Assembly: GCA_016721865.1 (NCBI GenBank)
Contig: JADKHF010000016.1
Coordinates: 1 to 63,193, forward strand
DNA: 63,193 bases
Direction: 5' to 3'
Source of the DNA: Nitrosomonas sp.
Lineage (GTDB): Bacteria > Pseudomonadota > Gammaproteobacteria > Burkholderiales > Nitrosomonadaceae
Shown piece after piece: positions 19,247 to 30,034 of the stretch. The number at the start of each line of letters is the position of its first letter. Positions within the stretch are counted from its first letter, which is position 1. The notes beneath the pieces were generated by a model, which was not told the DNA's origin, made no database searches, and was given only the letters and a program-made list of their open reading frames with translations. Position numbers and translations under genes: made by a program.

Positions 19247-21977
19247 TTCCCAGTTGTTACCGACACCGACTTCTATCAGTAATGGCACATCAAGCTGCAA
19301 AACATTGCCCATGCATTCCGGCAACATATTTTGTATTAACACAATTTCTTCATCTGGCACTTCCAGAACCAATTCATCATGTACCTGCATTATCAGCTTA
19401 CTGCGTAACTGCTCCTTGTGCAGCCAGTTACGCACGGCGATCATCGCCAGTTTAATGATATCTGCAGCAGTTCCTTGCATCGGCGCATTGATGGCAGCGC
19501 GTCCGCACCTTGCCTACGATTTCCATTGGCATTATTAATCTCGGGCAACCATAATCTGCGCCCCAGAACAGTTTCGACATAACCCAGTTGCCTGGCTTTT
19601 TCCCGGGTCTGCTGCATATATTTTCCACCCCCGGATACCGCGCAAAATATCGTTCCATATAAGCACGGGCAGCACTACGCTCAATCCCTAATTGTGCTGC
19701 CAAGCCAAACTCAGACATGCCATATATCAAACCAAAATTAATAACTTTGGCATACCGGCGCTGTTCCTGATCCACTTGCTCCAGCGGAACTCCAAATACT
19801 TCTGCGGCAGTCGCTTTATGAATATCCTCACCAGCTGCAAAAGCTTGCAAAAGCCCTTCATCCTGTGAAATATGCGCCATAATCCGTAATTCTATTTGTG
19901 AATAATCTGCCGAGATAATCCGATGACCGGGCGATGCAATAAACGCCTCCCGAATCTTCCGGCCTTCAGGGGTACGCACCGGAATATTCTGCAGATTGGG
20001 GTCTGAACTAGCCAAACGTCCGGTCACGGCAACCGCTTGTGCATAATTGGTATGCACCTGGCCCGTATTCCTGTCCATCATCAGCGGCAGCTTGTCGGTA
20101 TAAGTCGACTTTAATTTGGCAAGACTACGGTAATCGAGCAACAGCTTAGGCAATGGATAATCCAGTGCCAATTGCTGCAGCACGTCTTCATCGGTTGAAG
20201 GAACGCCAGTGGGTGTTTTTTTGATAATAGGCAATTTCAGCTGGTTAAACAAAATTTCCTGTATCTGCTTGGGAGAATTCAGATTGAATGCCTGTCCGGC
20301 GATTGTATAAGCTTGTTGTTCCAAAGTATGTAATTTTTCTCCCAGCTCATAACTTTGTTTTTGCAACAGCTTATAATCCAATAAAACACCATTACGCTCA
20401 ATTTCAAACAACACATCCAGAATAGGCATTTCTATCTCATGGTAGATATAACTCAGCCGGGCGTCACTCTGGATAGCGGGATATAAAGCCTGATGCAGAC
20501 GTAATGTGATATCCGCATCTTCCGCTGCATACTGGGTGGCGATATCGATCGCCACTTCGTCAAAACCGATGCGGTTAACGCCTTTTCCGGTAACATCATC
20601 ATAACTGATAGTTTTAATATCCAGATGACGCATTGCCATACTATCCATATTATGCGGGCGATGGGACTCCAGAACATATGACTGGAGCAGCGTATCATGC
20701 ACAATACCGTTCAATTGGATGCCATGATTGGCAAAAACATGCTTGTCATATTTCAAATTCTGACCTAATTTGGGTTTAGTCGCATTCTCCAGCCATGGTT
20801 TGAGCCCATTCAGAACCACATCAATAGAAAGTTGCTGCGGCACACCGGCATAATTGTGCATCAGGGGTAGATAGACAGCTTGGTGACTTTCAATACAAAA
20901 TGAAATGCCTACCAGCTTTGCTTGCATTGGACTTAAACTGGTCGTTTCACTATCCACTGATACCAGTTGCGCTGCTTCCAGTCGGATTAGCCAATCATTC
21001 AGCTCACCTTCTGTGCAGATAGTCTGGTAAGTTCCTGAATGCGTCTGAACAGCATTGTTGTTTGCATTATCCGTCACCCGTACTGTCGAGTTTCCGTTGG
21101 AGCTACTTGACCCCTCATTATTTTTGTTGCTCTGCTGGCGCAATTCACGCAATGACGCCTTCATGTCCAGTTGTTCATAGAGCAGGATAAGTTGCTCGGT
21201 GTCCTGAGGCTTTGGCGCAAGATCGGTGATTCTGACTGGCAGATCCACGTCACATTTAATCGTAATTAACTGGCGCGCTGTATCGAACCAATCCAGCGCT
21301 TTGCGTAAATTGTCGCCGATCGCTCCCTTAAATTCATCAGCATGTGCAATGATATTATCCAGCGATCCATATTGTGCAAGCCATTTGACTGCAGTTTTTG
21401 GCCCCACTTTATGCACACCCGGAACGTTGTCCGCTGTATCGCCTACCAGCATCAGATAATCCAGCATACGCTCCGGCGGTACACCAAATTTGTCAACCAC
21501 TCTCGCCTCATCCAATACTTCATTGCTCATGGTGTTAACCAGCGTTATGTTTGCGTTGACCAATTGCGCAATATCTTTATCACCAGTTGAGATGATGCAG
21601 TGCATATCTGCTTCAACTGCCTGTTTTGCCAGGGTACCAATGACATCGTCGGCTTCCACGCCATCAATAATCAACATTGGCCAGCCCATTGCACGAATAC
21701 AGGCATGCAAAGGTTCAATTTGTACTGCCAGATCATGTGGCATAGCCGGTCTATGCGCTTCATAAGCAGGGTATAGTTCGTCCCGGAAAGTTTTACCTTT
21801 TGCATCAAACACACACGCGCTATAATCAGCGCAGTGGTCCTTGTGCAAGCGCCGCAACATATTGAGCACACCATGAATTGCACCTGTCGGTTCATTGTTA
21901 CGATTGCGTAAATCAGGTAATGCATGAAAAGCACGATATAAATAGGACGAACCATCAACCAGCAACAATGTTTTCAT
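19235..21977 (-). pseudogene. polA: DNA polymerase I, two frameshifts near the 3' end
   Basis: About 914 codons from ATG 21977 (AGGAAAA ribosome binding site). It has the 5'-nuclease domain (LLVDGSSYLYRAFHAL, GVEADDVIGTLA, STGDKDIAQLV), a 3'-5' exonuclease domain with an intact DxE site (SVDSETTSL), and the polymerase domain (SADYSQIELRIMAHIS, QRRYAKVINFGLIYGMS, QVHDELVLEVP). The frame breaks at an A-run on the coding strand (19621-19624) and again near 19505. Reading through restores REKARQLGYVETVLGRR and INAPMQGTAADIIKLAM. As the enzyme fills Okazaki and repair gaps and is close to essential, I take both breaks as sequence errors. Confidence 0.88.
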
Positions 21978-21992
21978 TTATAAGATTTTCCT

Positions 21993-22712
21993 ATGAGCCT
22001 ACGAGATAAACCGGCCACTCACCTATCTGTGGATAAACCCTGGTCAGCAAAAGAGTCATGGCGCCTGTTTGGAATTATGGCAGAGTTTGTTGAAGGAACA
22101 GAACGTCTTGATACCATTCAACCTGCTGTCAGTATTTTTGGCAGCGCTCGTACCAATCCAGACAGCCCACACTATAAATTAGCCGAGCAAATTGCCAAAC
22201 AACTTTCTGACGCCGGTTTCTCTGTAATCTCCGGCGGCGGCCCCGGTATCATGGAGGCTGCGAATAAAGGTGCTTATTTTGGAAAATCACCCAGTATCGG
22301 TTTAAATATTCAATTACCCCACGAACAGCATCGTAACGCTTACCAGGATATCAGTCAGACCTTCCGGCATTTCTTTGCACGCAAATACATGTTTGTTAAA
22401 TTTGCGACTGCCTATGTAGTACTACCCGGCGGCTTCGGAACATTGGACGAATTAATGGAAGCACTGACACTGGTGCAAACTGGAAAAACCCGAAAAATGC
22501 CGATAATTTTAGTCTATTCGGAATTCTGGCGCGGATTGCTGGACTGGTTCCAAAAGACATTAATCGCCGAGGGCTTTATTTCAGCGGAAGATATGAACCT
22601 AATTCAGATCATCGATGAACCCAGTCAGGTAGTTAACGCAATTTTTCAGTATTATGAAACCAGTGGATTTGAACCCACTGCTGCTGAAAGAGAAATTCAG
22701 CTCAATCTTTAA
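21993..22712 (+). CDS. LOG-family protein (TIGR00730-type nucleotide hydrolase)
   Basis: 239 residues with a Rossmann fold and the two LOG signatures: SGGGPGIMEAANKGAY and the PGGFGTLDELMEALTLVQ motif (PGGxGTxxE). LOG proteins cleave nucleoside 5'-monophosphates, releasing the base; plant-type members make cytokinins, and in bacteria some are PpnN-like nucleosidases. It starts only 15 bp from the divergent polA start, so the promoters of each gene must lie inside the other's 5' coding region or be shared. The C-terminus is longer than minimal LOG proteins, similar to proteobacterial PpnN-related forms. Confidence 0.85.
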   Translation: MSLRDKPATHLSVDKPWSAKESWRLFGIMAEFVEGTERLDTIQPAVSIFGSARTNPDSPHYKLAEQIAKQLSDAGFSVISGGGPGIMEAANKGAYFGKSPSIGLNIQLPHEQHRNAYQDISQTFRHFFARKYMFVKFATAYVVLPGGFGTLDELMEALTLVQTGKTRKMPIILVYSEFWRGLLDWFQKTLIAEGFISAEDMNLIQIIDEPSQVVNAIFQYYETSGFEPTAAEREIQLNL

Positions 22713-22769
22713 CTGTCGTCTACGATTTTAGGTAGAATACAAAATAATCCTGACCTACCGGCAACCAAC

Positions 22770-23165
22770 ATGTACCGACTTATTTTTATACTGCTGTTAA
22801 GTTCTACAATACCTGTCATGGCGCAAACTGAGCAGCCGAATCAGCCGAAAAAATCTTCGCAGCCGGATAATTTAATACCATTACCCGAAATTCCCGATTT
22901 ACCCCATGATTTGTCCGATCCGCCACCACTCCCACCCGATATTCAACCGGATCCCGAGCTGGAAACACAGGTTACCATTATAAAACGTGGAGAAGATACC
23001 ATTGAAGAGCACCGTGTCAATGGCGAGCTTCTCATGATCAAAGTTATTCCGCGCATCGGCCCACCTTACTACCTGAAAAAAAATACCACCGGCGGTTCGC
23101 ACACGCGCGCGGGTGAGGCTGGTATAGACGTAAGTCCACCGATGTGGGAATTGCTGAAATTCTAA
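22770..23165 (+). CDS. DUF2782-family periplasmic protein
   Basis: 131 residues: a signal peptide ending PVMAQ, a proline-rich linker (IPLPEIPDLPHDLSDPPPLP), and a C-terminal core QVTIIKRGEDTIEEHRVNGE followed by LLMIKVIPRIGPPYYL. This matches the small DUF2782 family of beta- and gammaproteobacteria, usually found beside polA and thrB as here. Function is unknown; the Pro-rich stretch suggests a spanning or binding linker in the periplasm. It is 57 bp after the LOG gene and probably cotranscribed. Confidence 0.75.
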   Translation: MYRLIFILLLSSTIPVMAQTEQPNQPKKSSQPDNLIPLPEIPDLPHDLSDPPPLPPDIQPDPELETQVTIIKRGEDTIEEHRVNGELLMIKVIPRIGPPYYLKKNTTGGSHTRAGEAGIDVSPPMWELLKF

Positions 23166-23254
23166 CTTTAGTACAAGGCGAAACGAAACAAAACGTAACC
23201 CCATGAGACTCATCAGCGCCTACTCTTTTTTTCGTTTTTTTATCTTGTTAAATC

Positions 23255-24205
23255 ATGTCTGTTTTTACACCAGTTACTGATAGCCAGCTCAAGGTTTGGT
23301 TAAACGGTTACGCGCTTGGTCAACTCATCAATCTACAAGGCATCTCCTCGGGTATTGAAAATACCAATTATTTTGTCACGACCACCCAGGGCAAGTTTGT
23401 ATTAACCCTGTTCGAAAAACTGACCAGCGAAGAATTGCCTTATTATCTGAATCTGATGGCGCATTTGTCCCGACACGATATCCCTTGCCCGGCTCCTATC
23501 CCAAGACTTGATCACAAGCTATTCGGTGAACTGAACGGCAAACTGGCTACTATCGTTACCTGCCTCCCGGGACAGTCATTAACACACCCGACTGCAGAAC
23601 AATGTGCAGAAGTTGGAATAATATTGGCAAAAATGCACTTATCTGGAGAATCCTACCCCGGTAAATTGCTTAATCCACGCGGGATAACATGGTGGCAAGC
23701 CAGGATGCCAGAAATTTCGCCCTACCTGTCTGCTGATGAGAAACTGTTACTCAAATCAGAAATGGATTTTCAGTTGTCACAACAAACCATGACATTACCC
23801 AGCGGAGTCATCCATGCCGATCTGTTCCGGGACAATATTTTATTTACCGGCCTCAGAATAGGTGGTGTCATTGATTTTTATTTCGCCTGTAATGATGCTT
23901 TTTTATATGACTTGGCAATTGTTGCCAACGACTGGTGCATAACCGAGGAAAATACTTTGAATAGGATTCGCACACTTTCACTCATTGAGGCCTATCATAC
24001 AATTCGACCACTATCCGTTGCCGAGCAGGATGCCTGGCCCGTCATGTTGCGTGCAGGTGCACTGCGTTTCTGGATATCACGGCTCTATGACTACCATTTA
24101 CCAAGACCGGGAGAACTGACGCATGCCAAAGATCCGGCGCATTTTAGAGAAATATTGAACAATCACGCGGCAAATCCGGAAAAACTCCGGCAGCTCTGGA
24201 TATAA
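23255..24205 (+). CDS. thrB: Homoserine kinase (APH-fold type)
   Basis: 316 residues of the aminoglycoside-phosphotransferase-like homoserine kinase family: an N-terminal lobe with GISSGIENTNYFVTT and KFVLTLFEK, catalytic HADLFRDN (H187, D189) and the metal site GVIDFYFACND. It phosphorylates homoserine in threonine biosynthesis and is unrelated in fold to the GHMP kinase of E. coli. The length and both key motifs are normal. It lies 90 bp after the DUF2782 gene and before a membrane protein gene, the usual betaproteobacterial order. Confidence 0.92.
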   Translation: MSVFTPVTDSQLKVWLNGYALGQLINLQGISSGIENTNYFVTTTQGKFVLTLFEKLTSEELPYYLNLMAHLSRHDIPCPAPIPRLDHKLFGELNGKLATIVTCLPGQSLTHPTAEQCAEVGIILAKMHLSGESYPGKLLNPRGITWWQARMPEISPYLSADEKLLLKSEMDFQLSQQTMTLPSGVIHADLFRDNILFTGLRIGGVIDFYFACNDAFLYDLAIVANDWCITEENTLNRIRTLSLIEAYHTIRPLSVAEQDAWPVMLRAGALRFWISRLYDYHLPRPGELTHAKDPAHFREILNNHAANPEKLRQLWI

Positions 24206-24249
24206 ATAATAACTTAAACTGTTTATCGAACTTAACTGGAGAAATATCA

Positions 24250-25071
24250 ATGGAAATTCATCAAGTCCACGGGAAACAGGGATTGCAGTGGATCTTAAGC
24301 GGCTTCTACCTGTTCCGCAAAGCGCCATTGGCCTGGGTATTTGTTTGCTTTACCTTGATGTTGATCGCGATGGCAATGTCATTCATACCCTTGCTGGGAA
24401 AGTTTGTTTTTACTTTAATTTCACCCGTATTTCTGGCCGGAATCATGCTGGGCTGCAAGGATATGGAACAAGGAAATCCAATTGAATTAAAACACTTATT
24501 TATTGCTTTCAAGACCAACCCGGCACCACTCATTACCATTGGTGGCATCTATCTGATCGGGCAGATTTTAATCATTGGCCTGGTGATGCTGATCGGAGGC
24601 TCTCAGATGACGGATATGCTGTTATACGGAAAAAGAGTCGACGAAAGCGAATTAATGGGCGTGATGAGCAACATGCTCACGTCTTCACTGATTGCATTAA
24701 CACTTTCCATTCCACTGATGATGGCTTCCTGGTTCTCACCCTTGCTGGTGATATTCCATAATGTTCCGCCGATTGTTGCCATGCAAAAAAGCTTTTTTGC
24801 TTGCCTGAGAAATTTCATCCCGTTTCAGTTGTACGGCGTCACGCTTATTGTGCTGACTGTTCTTAGCCTAATGCCTTATGGCGTTGGGCTCGTCATCCTG
24901 ATTCCCACCATTTTCACTTCGATTTATGTCAGTTACAAAGACATTTTTCTGAACGAACCACTCCGATTTAAAAATACTGAATCAGACAACGATCATCAAA
25001 AAACCAACCGGGACAATGCCGAGGAAGGACAAGCCAAAAATGAAAATGAAACAAAACGGAAATTGCCATAG
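24250..25071 (+). CDS. BPSS1780-like inner-membrane protein
   Basis: 273 residues with about six hydrophobic segments (WVFVCFTLMLIAMAMSFIPL, LISPVFLAGIMLGC, ITIGGIYLIGQILIIG, then three more) and a charged, hydrophilic C-terminal tail (KTNRDNAEEGQAKNENETK). The N-terminal GKQGLQWILSGFYLFRKAP is typical of the BPSS1780 family of betaproteobacterial membrane proteins, whose function is unknown. The start at ATG 24250 has CTGGAGAAATATCA just upstream. Confidence 0.75.
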   Translation: MEIHQVHGKQGLQWILSGFYLFRKAPLAWVFVCFTLMLIAMAMSFIPLLGKFVFTLISPVFLAGIMLGCKDMEQGNPIELKHLFIAFKTNPAPLITIGGIYLIGQILIIGLVMLIGGSQMTDMLLYGKRVDESELMGVMSNMLTSSLIALTLSIPLMMASWFSPLLVIFHNVPPIVAMQKSFFACLRNFIPFQLYGVTLIVLTVLSLMPYGVGLVILIPTIFTSIYVSYKDIFLNEPLRFKNTESDNDHQKTNRDNAEEGQAKNENETKRKLP

Positions 25072-25226
25072 AAAACAAACCGAAAAATCAGAGCGAACTG
25101 GTTCAATGCACACGATGTAGTAAATTTATACCGCGGAACGAGGCGATTGAAGATCAAGAGCGATTCTTTTGCAGCGAGGAGCATCGCCAACAACAGCATC
25201 AATCTGCAAACAAATTAGCTAAATAA
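25071..25226 (+). pseudogene. PP0621-like zinc-ribbon fragment
   Basis: Right after the membrane protein stop an open frame without a normal start codon encodes about 51 residues. It holds a treble-clef or ribbon core (QCTRCSKFIPRNEAIEDQ, then RFFCSEEHRQQQ) with four cysteine or histidine ligands. This is the C-terminal part of the PP0621 family, whose members normally begin with one transmembrane helix that is missing here. Either an upstream part has been lost, or it starts at a rare codon (ATT or ATA near 25062-25070). Confidence 0.45.
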
Positions 25227-25294
25227 GTAAAGAATTAACGCTATCATACCTATTTGAACCGCATTAATCATGGCTTACAAACTTCCGCAGCTTC

Positions 25295-27495
25295 CTAAAC
25301 CGCAGTCAACTTTGCATATTCCAATAGTAACCATTTTGTTCCGGCATGATCAAAATTAACCTGAACGCGTGCTTCGCTGCCGCTCCCTTCATAATTGATA
25401 ATGATACCCCCGCCAAACTTCGCATGTAGCACATTCTGCCCGATTCTCCATTCACCGCCAGGAAATTTCTGCTGACTGTAAGTTGTAGCTCTTGAAATAG
25501 CTGTTGAGGCTTTATTACCAGTACTTGAATAAAATGGTTTCTGGTCAATTTTAGGCGTCGACTGTAGCCATTTCAAACAATTTTCCGGAATCTCATTCAG
25601 AAAACGCGATGCGATGTTATAGCGGGTTTGGCCATGCAACATGCGGCTTTGTGCAAAACTAATATATAACCGGCGGCGCGCACGTGTCATGGCCACGTAC
25701 ATCAGCCGTCTTTCCTCAGCAATGCCATTGATCTCATTCAGGCTGTTTTCATGCGGAAAAAGTCCCTCTTCCAGTCCGCTCAGAAATACACTATGAAATT
25801 CCAAGCCTTTGGCTGCATGTACCGTCATCAGTTGCAAGGCATCCTGACCGCTACCCGCCTGATGCTCTCCGGCTTCCAGTGAAGCATGCGCAAGAAATTC
25901 TGCAAGGCTGTCATCTTCGGCTTCGTGCACAAAACTGGTTGCAGCGTTGATCAATTCATTTAGATTCTCCAGTCTTTCCGCACTTTCTCGCTCTTTGGCA
26001 TAATGCGCCAATAACTCGCTGTGCGTCAGCATATGCTCAACAATTTGCGGCAGCGGTAACATGCTGCAATTCTGACGCATCGTCACGATCAAGCGAACAA
26101 ATCCTGCAATGCCCTTTAAAGATCCGGGAGATTCCTGCACGATGCCCGTATCACCGCCGTATTTCTGCAATGCCACAGACCACAGGCTTCCCCTTGCAAT
26201 TTCGCATCATCCAGCAATTGCTCCAGACTGCGCGGGCCGATACCCCGTGCCGGGAAGTTAACCACGCGCAATAGCGCACTGTCATCATCAGGATTGGCAA
26301 TCAAGCGTAAGTAAGCCAATGCATGTTTGATTTCCTGACGATCAAAGAAACGCATACCGCCATAAACACGGTACGGTATGGCGGCGTTAAACAAACTGTG
26401 CTCAAGTACCCTTGATTGCGCATTGGAGCGATAGAGCAATGCAATTTCAGACAGTGCAGTGCCTTCAGCACGCAAGGTTTTGACTTCCCCAACAATAAAA
26501 GCAGCTTCATCGAAGTCATTCGGCGCATTGTACACGCGCAATGGCTCCCCTTTTCCTTCAGCAGTCCAGAGATTCTTTCCCAATCGTTCGCTATTGTTTT
26601 CAATCAGCGCATTGGCAGCATCGAGGATATTGCCGTGCGAGCGGTAATTCTGTTCCAGTTTGATCACTTTGGAGATGCCGAAGTCATGCTCAAAATCTCT
26701 CATGTTGCCAGAATAGGCGCCACGGAATGCGTAAATGCTTTGATCATCATCGCCAACCGCAAAAACTGCCGCGGCATTTTGAGTTCCCGCACCGGCAAGC
26801 AATTTCAACCACTTATACTGCAATTGATTGGTATCCTGAAACTCATCCACCAGGATATGACGAAATCGTTCTTGATAATGCGTGCATAAAATTTCATTGC
26901 GGCTCAGCAATTCGTAACTGCGCAGCAGTAATTCGGGGAAATCCACCGCGCCTTCCTTGTTACATTGCTGCTCATAAGCTTGATAAAACTCAAGCATGCG
27001 GCGTGAAAAAGCGTCTTCTACCGTGACATAGGCAGCGCGTAATCCGGCTTCTTTGGCATTATTGATAAACCATTGCACCTGGCGCGGCGGGAATTTTTTA
27101 TCGTCGGCAGACAAACTCTTCAAGATACGCTTAACTAAAGCCAGTTGATCGGCGGAATCCAGAATCTGGAATGTTTGCACCAATCCGGCATCTTGATGAT
27201 GCGTACGCAGCATGCGATGGCACAACCCATGAAATGTCCCAACCCACATACCGCGTGTATTAATCGGCAGCATGGCGGTAATACGGGTCAGCATTTCCTT
27301 GGCAGCCTTATTGGTGAAAGTCACGGCCAGAATGCCGTGCGGGCTTGCCTGCCCCGATTGGATCAGATAAACGATTCGTGTCGTCAACACGCGTGTTTTT
27401 CCACTGCCGGCACCGGCCAAAACCAGTACGGATTGATGCGGTAACGTAATGGCTTCCAGTTGCTGAGGATTCAGATCTGATAATAAGGAAGTCAT
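25295..27495 (-). pseudogene. uvrD: UvrD-type DNA helicase II, one frameshift
   Basis: From ATG 27495: the Q motif LNPQQLEAI, Walker A GAGSGKT (residues 28-34), GTFHGLCHRMLR, Walker B VDEFQDTN, GDDDQSIYAFRGA and EQNYRSHGNIL; then in the second frame MTVHAAKGLEFHSVFLSGLEEGLFP, RRLMYVAMTRARRRLY and the UvrD C-terminal Tudor-like HAKFGGGIIINYEG. The break lies at a G-run on the coding strand (26190-26193); one more G restores GSLWSVALQKYGG. SF1A helicase for nucleotide-excision and mismatch repair. Total about 733 residues, normal. Confidence 0.85.
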
Positions 27496-27569
27496 GTAAA
27501 GATTTTAACCAAGTCTTCCACGATCATGCTGAAACAGTTTGTATAAGATGGTCCTCTTACTCACACTGA

Positions 27570-27624
27570 TTAATTCAGAATCCGATAGATGAGTCTTCAC
27601 ATCTTATCGTGATTCATGAATTAA
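27570..27624. repeat. Long bulged hairpin between prkB and uvrD
   Basis: TTAATTCA-GAATC-CGATA-GATG (27570-27591) pairs with CATC-TATCG-GATTC-TGAATTAA (27600-27624), about 22 bp with three one-base bulges on the right arm and an 8-nt loop. It begins 21 nt after the prkB stop in the transcription direction. There is no U-run, so it may be an mRNA 3' stabiliser, a processing site or a small repetitive element rather than a terminator. Confidence 0.6.
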
Positions 27625-27645
27625 CCGGAAGTTAGTCAGAAATTG

Positions 27646-28515
27646 TTATGCTTTGCTTTTTGAAACAATTTCCAAAATCAATGGCGTCAATATGAGTTCT
27701 ATGGCCATGCCCATTTTCCCGCCAGGAACAACAATGGTGTTCGGACGAGACATAAAAGAATCATGTATCATACTCAGCAAAAAAGGAAAGTCTGCTTTTA
27801 TCGGATCCCGGAAACGAATCACTACAAAACTTTCATCCAATGATGGAATTTCACGTGCGATAAACGGATTGGAAGTATCAACAGTAGGTACACGCTGGAA
27901 GTTGATATGGGTGCGCGAAAACTGTGGTGTTATGTAATGAACATAGTCATGCATACGGCGTAAAATCGTGTAAGTGACTGCTTCAGCTGAATATCCGCGT
28001 GCACTGGTATCGCGAAAGATTTTCTGAATCCATTCCAGATTAACAATCGGTACCACACCAACCAGCAAATCCACGTACTTAGCTACATCTGCCGTATCAC
28101 TTTTTACACCGCCGTGCAGTCCTTCATAAAACAGTAAATCGGAACCGGGCGGAATCGGTGACCAGGGAGTGAATGTGCCTGCTTTCTGTTTCCAGGGTTC
28201 CGCTTCTTCATCATTATGCAGATATAAACGCGTCTGGCCACTGCCTCTTTCGCCATATTCCTTGAACAAGGCTTCCAGTTTCTCAAATTCATTGGCTTCT
28301 GGACCAAAATGGCTGATTGCACGTCCATTGCTTTTTTCCGATTCTGCCACGGCTTGCTTCATTGATTCACGGTCATAGCGATGAAAGCTATCACCTTCTA
28401 CAATCGCGGCTTTCAAATGCTCACGACGAAAAATATGTTCGAAGCTGGATTTTACCGTTGAGGTACCTGCACCTGAAGAACCGGTAACGGCAATAACCGG
28501 GTGTTTTTGTGACAT
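27646..28515 (-). CDS. prkB: Phosphoribulokinase (proteobacterial type)
   Basis: 289 residues. P-loop GSSGAGTST at 12-20, then VEGDSFHRYDR, GPEANEFEKLEALF, LFYEGLHGGV and LEWIQKIFRDTSARGY are all typical of the octameric proteobacterial phosphoribulokinase. It phosphorylates ribulose-5-phosphate to the Rubisco substrate, so the organism has a Calvin cycle. The ATG at 28515 has AGGAGAACATTAGA upstream. It stands apart from any Rubisco gene in this window; uvrD lies 150 bp downstream in the same direction. It is the best single pointer to autotrophy here. Confidence 0.95.
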   Translation of the reverse strand: MSQKHPVIAVTGSSGAGTSTVKSSFEHIFRREHLKAAIVEGDSFHRYDRESMKQAVAESEKSNGRAISHFGPEANEFEKLEALFKEYGERGSGQTRLYLHNDEEAEPWKQKAGTFTPWSPIPPGSDLLFYEGLHGGVKSDTADVAKYVDLLVGVVPIVNLEWIQKIFRDTSARGYSAEAVTYTILRRMHDYVHYITPQFSRTHINFQRVPTVDTSNPFIAREIPSLDESFVVIRFRDPIKADFPFLLSMIHDSFMSRPNTIVVPGGKMGMAIELILTPLILEIVSKSKA

Positions 28516-29096
28516 TCTAATGTTCTCCTAAAAAATATAACATTCAAGTTCAGCGGACCTAGTAAAAGTCATCGACGGCAATTCTGTTTTAATATGATAC
28601 TTCTTTCTATTCATATTTGGCAGCGGCGATCATTTGTAATCAGCACTGTTCAGATTGAAAGCGACTCGATATCAAGGTCTTATTGGAACTTATAAAATTT
28701 AAATCATGTCAGATTCATTGCTTGAATAGCATGCGTATTGTATACCAAGACCACACATAAATTGTCTTTGGCATTGGTTATAAGCCAATAGAAAATTGAA
28801 AGACTTATGTTACTTGATGATTAGGTTGTTTCAGGATTGATTTTGTATGAAAAGTTTCAAATGACCATTGATCACAATTTCTTTTCTAACTATAGCGCCC
28901 AACAACTACGTATTGATTGACGGCGACGCGGTGCTTGACATTCATCATCACAATCATCACATACTCAGTTCCGGTGGCTGCTGAGCGATGGTTATGCCCG
29001 GCTTTGTTAAACCTACCACCTGCGATTACCGCGCATTCGCAGTCGTCTGTCTACATACATTAGCAGGAATCCAAACCAGCGCAACCGAAAACCAAC
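28516..29096. other. Gene-poor region upstream of prkB
   Basis: About 580 bp, AT-rich for the first 400. It must contain the prkB promoter (minus strand), but no CbbR-type T-N11-A palindrome stood out by eye. Around 28912-28983 a short His-rich frame (DIHHHNHHILSSGGC) ends at TGA; it may belong to the decayed gene that follows. Confidence 0.35.
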
Positions 29097-29198
29097 TACT
29101 GGTACTATTACCAGAACCCGGAATGATATTGTTATCCGTATATCAAAGAATGTCCGAGTGAATGGTCACATAACGCCCCTCAACCTTATGCACAATAA
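29097..29198 (+). pseudogene. Remnant of a secreted Tyr/Pro-rich protein
   Basis: YWYYYQNPE, an in-frame TGA, then YCYPYIKECPSEWSHNAPQ and a stop at 29196-29198. This is the C-terminal motif of a common betaproteobacterial secreted protein (pattern YYCxNPxGYYPYxxxCPxxW), which often precedes a glycine-zipper gene as here. The upstream part is not readable in any frame, so it is a relic. Confidence 0.45.
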
Positions 29199-29213
29199 TG
29201 CAGCGAGAACACC

Positions 29214-29741
29214 ATGAAAGTAATTAAACGAATATTACTAATAATGGCTTGCGTATCAGCGGCGTGCGTCAGTTTGCCAAATGGGCCTAGTGTTATGACA
29301 TTGCCGGGTGCCGGTAAAAGTTTTGAACAGTTTCGATATGATGACTACGACTGCCGCCGCTACGCGTACGAACAAGTCGGTGGTATGACACCACGGCAAG
29401 TTTCGCAAACAAGCGGTGTGGAAAGTGCCGCAGTTGGAGCAGGTCTTGGCGCTGCTACTGGTGCAGCGATTGCCGGTGGAAGCGGTGCTGCAATTGGTGC
29501 CAGACGGGTCTTTTGGCAGGCGGACTAGCGGGATCGGGTACTGCCAGCACTTCCGCATACATCAATCAACAACGCTACGATATCAGTTATATACAATGCA
29601 TGTATGCCAAAGGCCATCGCGTACCGGTATTCCGGCAGAGTCACCAATGATCCACCGCCAAACAGCAATAGGGAAATCTCATCTCCACCACCTGACTTTA
29701 ACCCGCCGCCACCCCCGTCAGGCAATCCACCGCCGCGATAA
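29214..29741 (+). pseudogene. Glycine-zipper lipoprotein, two frameshifts
   Basis: ATG 29214 opens a lipoprotein (MACVSAAC lipobox), then PSVMTLPGAGKSFEQFRYDD, YEQVGGMTPRQ and a glycine zipper (AAVGAGLGAATGAAIAGG). The frame breaks near 29500 and again near 29630. In the continuing frames come QQRYDISYIQCMYAKGHRVP and a Pro-rich tail (PPPDFNPPPPPSGNPPPR) to a TAA at 29739-29741, total about 176 residues. Glycine zippers insert into or pack against membranes; the family is an outer-membrane or surface lipoprotein of unknown role. Confidence 0.6.
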
Positions 29742-29750
29742 TTTCTCGCT

Positions 29751-29775
29751 GGCTTGTTACCCTCCGGGTAGCAAG
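29751..29775. terminator. Stem-loop after the glycine-zipper gene
   Basis: GCTTGTTACCC pairs with GGGTAGCAAGC (one mismatch) over a TCC loop, 10 nt after the stop codon. There is no U-run, so it is a possible terminator or 3' stabiliser. Confidence 0.4.
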
Positions 29776-30034
29776 CTTGTGAATTAGAGGCACCGTATAC
29801 CAAAGCTCCACTTGCAATCTCAGTACTTAACACAGCTAATGACTCAAATAACTTTACGTACCATCATCGACTGGCTTATCAAACACCCAATAACTCAGTA
29901 TCATATTAAGCTAGAATATGCAGTCGCACATGATCGGTTATCATCTGCAATCAATGTTATCAGGACAGCAGATGAAATTTTGGTTATCCACAAACTGCAA
30001 CTGGATTTTAAGATAAGAACATAGGAGTAAAACT

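Noticed and set aside
28912..28983. His-rich short frame as a metal-binding peptide or leader
   Set aside because: Only about 20 residues, no ribosome binding site, and likely part of the decayed secreted-protein gene that follows.
29812..30024. 70-residue plus-strand frame before the two-helix protein
   Set aside because: No ribosome binding site, no recognisable domain, ends right before a well-supported GTG start; it may be leader sequence.
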